Shown: piece by piece, positions 19,976-20,625 of the stretch
Position numbering within the stretch: position 1 is the stretch's first letter
How the letters are laid out: the number at the start of each line of letters is the position of its first letter
From: Didymodactylos carnosus
Taxonomy: Eukaryota; Rotifera; Eurotatoria; Philodinida; Philodinidae
Direction of reading: 5' to 3'
Assembly (NCBI GenBank): GCA_905250885.1
Contig: CAJNOQ010003325.1
Location: forward strand, 1 to 20,625
Length of the DNA stretch: 20,625 nt
Position numbers and translations under genes: made by a program
Notes under the pieces: generated by a model
Seen by the model: only the letters and a program-made list of their open reading frames with translations
Told to the model about the DNA's origin: nothing
Databases searched by the model: none

Positions 19976-20340
19976 AGAGAAATTAAAAAGTATATACTTG
20001 TTTATTATCAAGAGTACAAAATTTTTGCAATCAAAAACTCCAGGTTACTATATTTATTACTGAAAATAGTAAGGATTTCAAAACTTATTTTTACATTAGC
20101 AACTAGAATTACCTTTTCAATGTCGTGCTAGTTTTAGAGAGCTTGGGCCATTTCAAACATGATCCGAAAACAACGAAATTTCATCTTGTTAATCGTGGAC
20201 AGCATGAAAAGTCATTCGAAGTCCTCGTTTGTTTGCTGTTCGCATCATTCTTGAAGTGGTTTTCCGCTTTGCTGTTCGAGAATTTTGCATAGCAAAATAC
20301 AGAATTTCATTTCAGTTTTGAAGCTATCTAGTAGTCATCT
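19976..20340. other. Downstream intergenic, nothing recognised
   Basis: About 365 bp with no open frame, RNA gene or repeat of note. Confidence 0.5.
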
Positions 20341-20625
20341 ACACTCTAAAAAAAAAGGTATTTCAAAAAACCCTAAAAAGTATTTTCCATTTGAGAAAAA
20401 CCAAAAAAAAGGTATAACCACCCGTGAAAAACGTTTAAAGGGTTTAACCATTTGAAACATATCATAACTGTTTAAAAGTTTCTTCTTCTTATCAAAAAAC
20501 CAATTTTCGTTTTCTAAAATACGGCCAAATTATATTCTGAAAAACGGTTGAGGTTTTTTCATGTCACAAAAAAACCTTTCAGGTATTTTAAAATACCAAA
20601 TCAATTCAGGGTTTTTTAAATCACG
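20341..20625. repeat. A/T-rich repeat-like (possibly MITE) sequence reaching the right edge
   Basis: Starts around ACACTCTAAAAAAAAAGG and repeats AAAAAACC, GGTAT and GGGTTT strings. AAAAAACCCTAAAAAG at 20366 on is mirrored by CAGGGTTTTTT at about 20607-20617 on the opposite strand, and GGTATTTTAAAATACC at 20582-20597 is a perfect 16-bp palindrome. The right end lies outside the window, so an element boundary cannot be set. No coding potential is seen. Confidence 0.4.

Noticed and set aside
1..20625. CRISPR arrays, bacterial operons or defence systems
   Set aside because: No regularly spaced repeats with unique spacers; genes are spliced and eukaryotic.

Overview
This looks like a stretch of an AT-rich, compact animal genome. 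The introns are spliceosomal and mostly very short (53, 72, 77 and 83 bp) with GTAAGT-type donors and TTTAG-type acceptors. There are two recognisable spliced genes and many small non-autonomous DNA-transposon-like elements, and nothing suggests bacteria or an organelle. A small spiralian such as a rotifer would fit the composition and intron size, but that is inference; the only firm taxonomic signal is a two-finger metazoan GATA factor.

Left part (1-6660) is a repeat cluster around one small gene. From left to right it holds: the end of a hAT-like element (to 471) with GC-rich terminus and subterminal repeats; a 202-bp direct repeat (519-720 and 1971-2172) nearly identical in both copies; a long foldback element (2166-2929) packed with an AGATCTCGG-type motif; a minus-strand two-exon gene (3556 to 2936) for a 182-residue two-pass membrane protein resembling BK-channel beta subunits (KCNMB family), whose stop codon lies 6 bp from the foldback arm; a degenerate TATAAGATTC-type repeat family; a 296-bp hairpin element (4715-5010); a 211-bp MITE-like insertion (5584-5794) whose empty site seems preserved in inverted orientation at 3846-3860; and a 738-bp non-autonomous hAT element (5914-6651) with an 8-bp target duplication differing at one position.

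Middle part (about 6660-17230) is over 10 kb of AT-rich DNA in which I can support no conserved gene. It contains microsatellites, a small hairpin with a tandem duplication (7951-8022), an island of higher GC with open frames near 12160-12601, and a weak TATA candidate followed by a 50-codon ORF (14137-14340). Because the next gene to the right encodes a developmental regulator and its first recognised exon begins at a splice acceptor, this desert plausibly carries its 5' exon and control elements.

Right part (17234-19940) is a five-exon plus-strand GATA transcription factor gene. I reconstructed all five exons with consistent phases, giving 412 residues with an N-terminal zinc finger at 170-194 and a C-terminal finger at 226-250. 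The C finger and its basic tail are canonical and most like the GATA4/5/6 class, while the N finger is divergent in its second half. A poly(A) signal lies about 90 bp after the stop. The window ends in A/T-rich repeat-like sequence (20341-20625). The two genes have no evident functional link.
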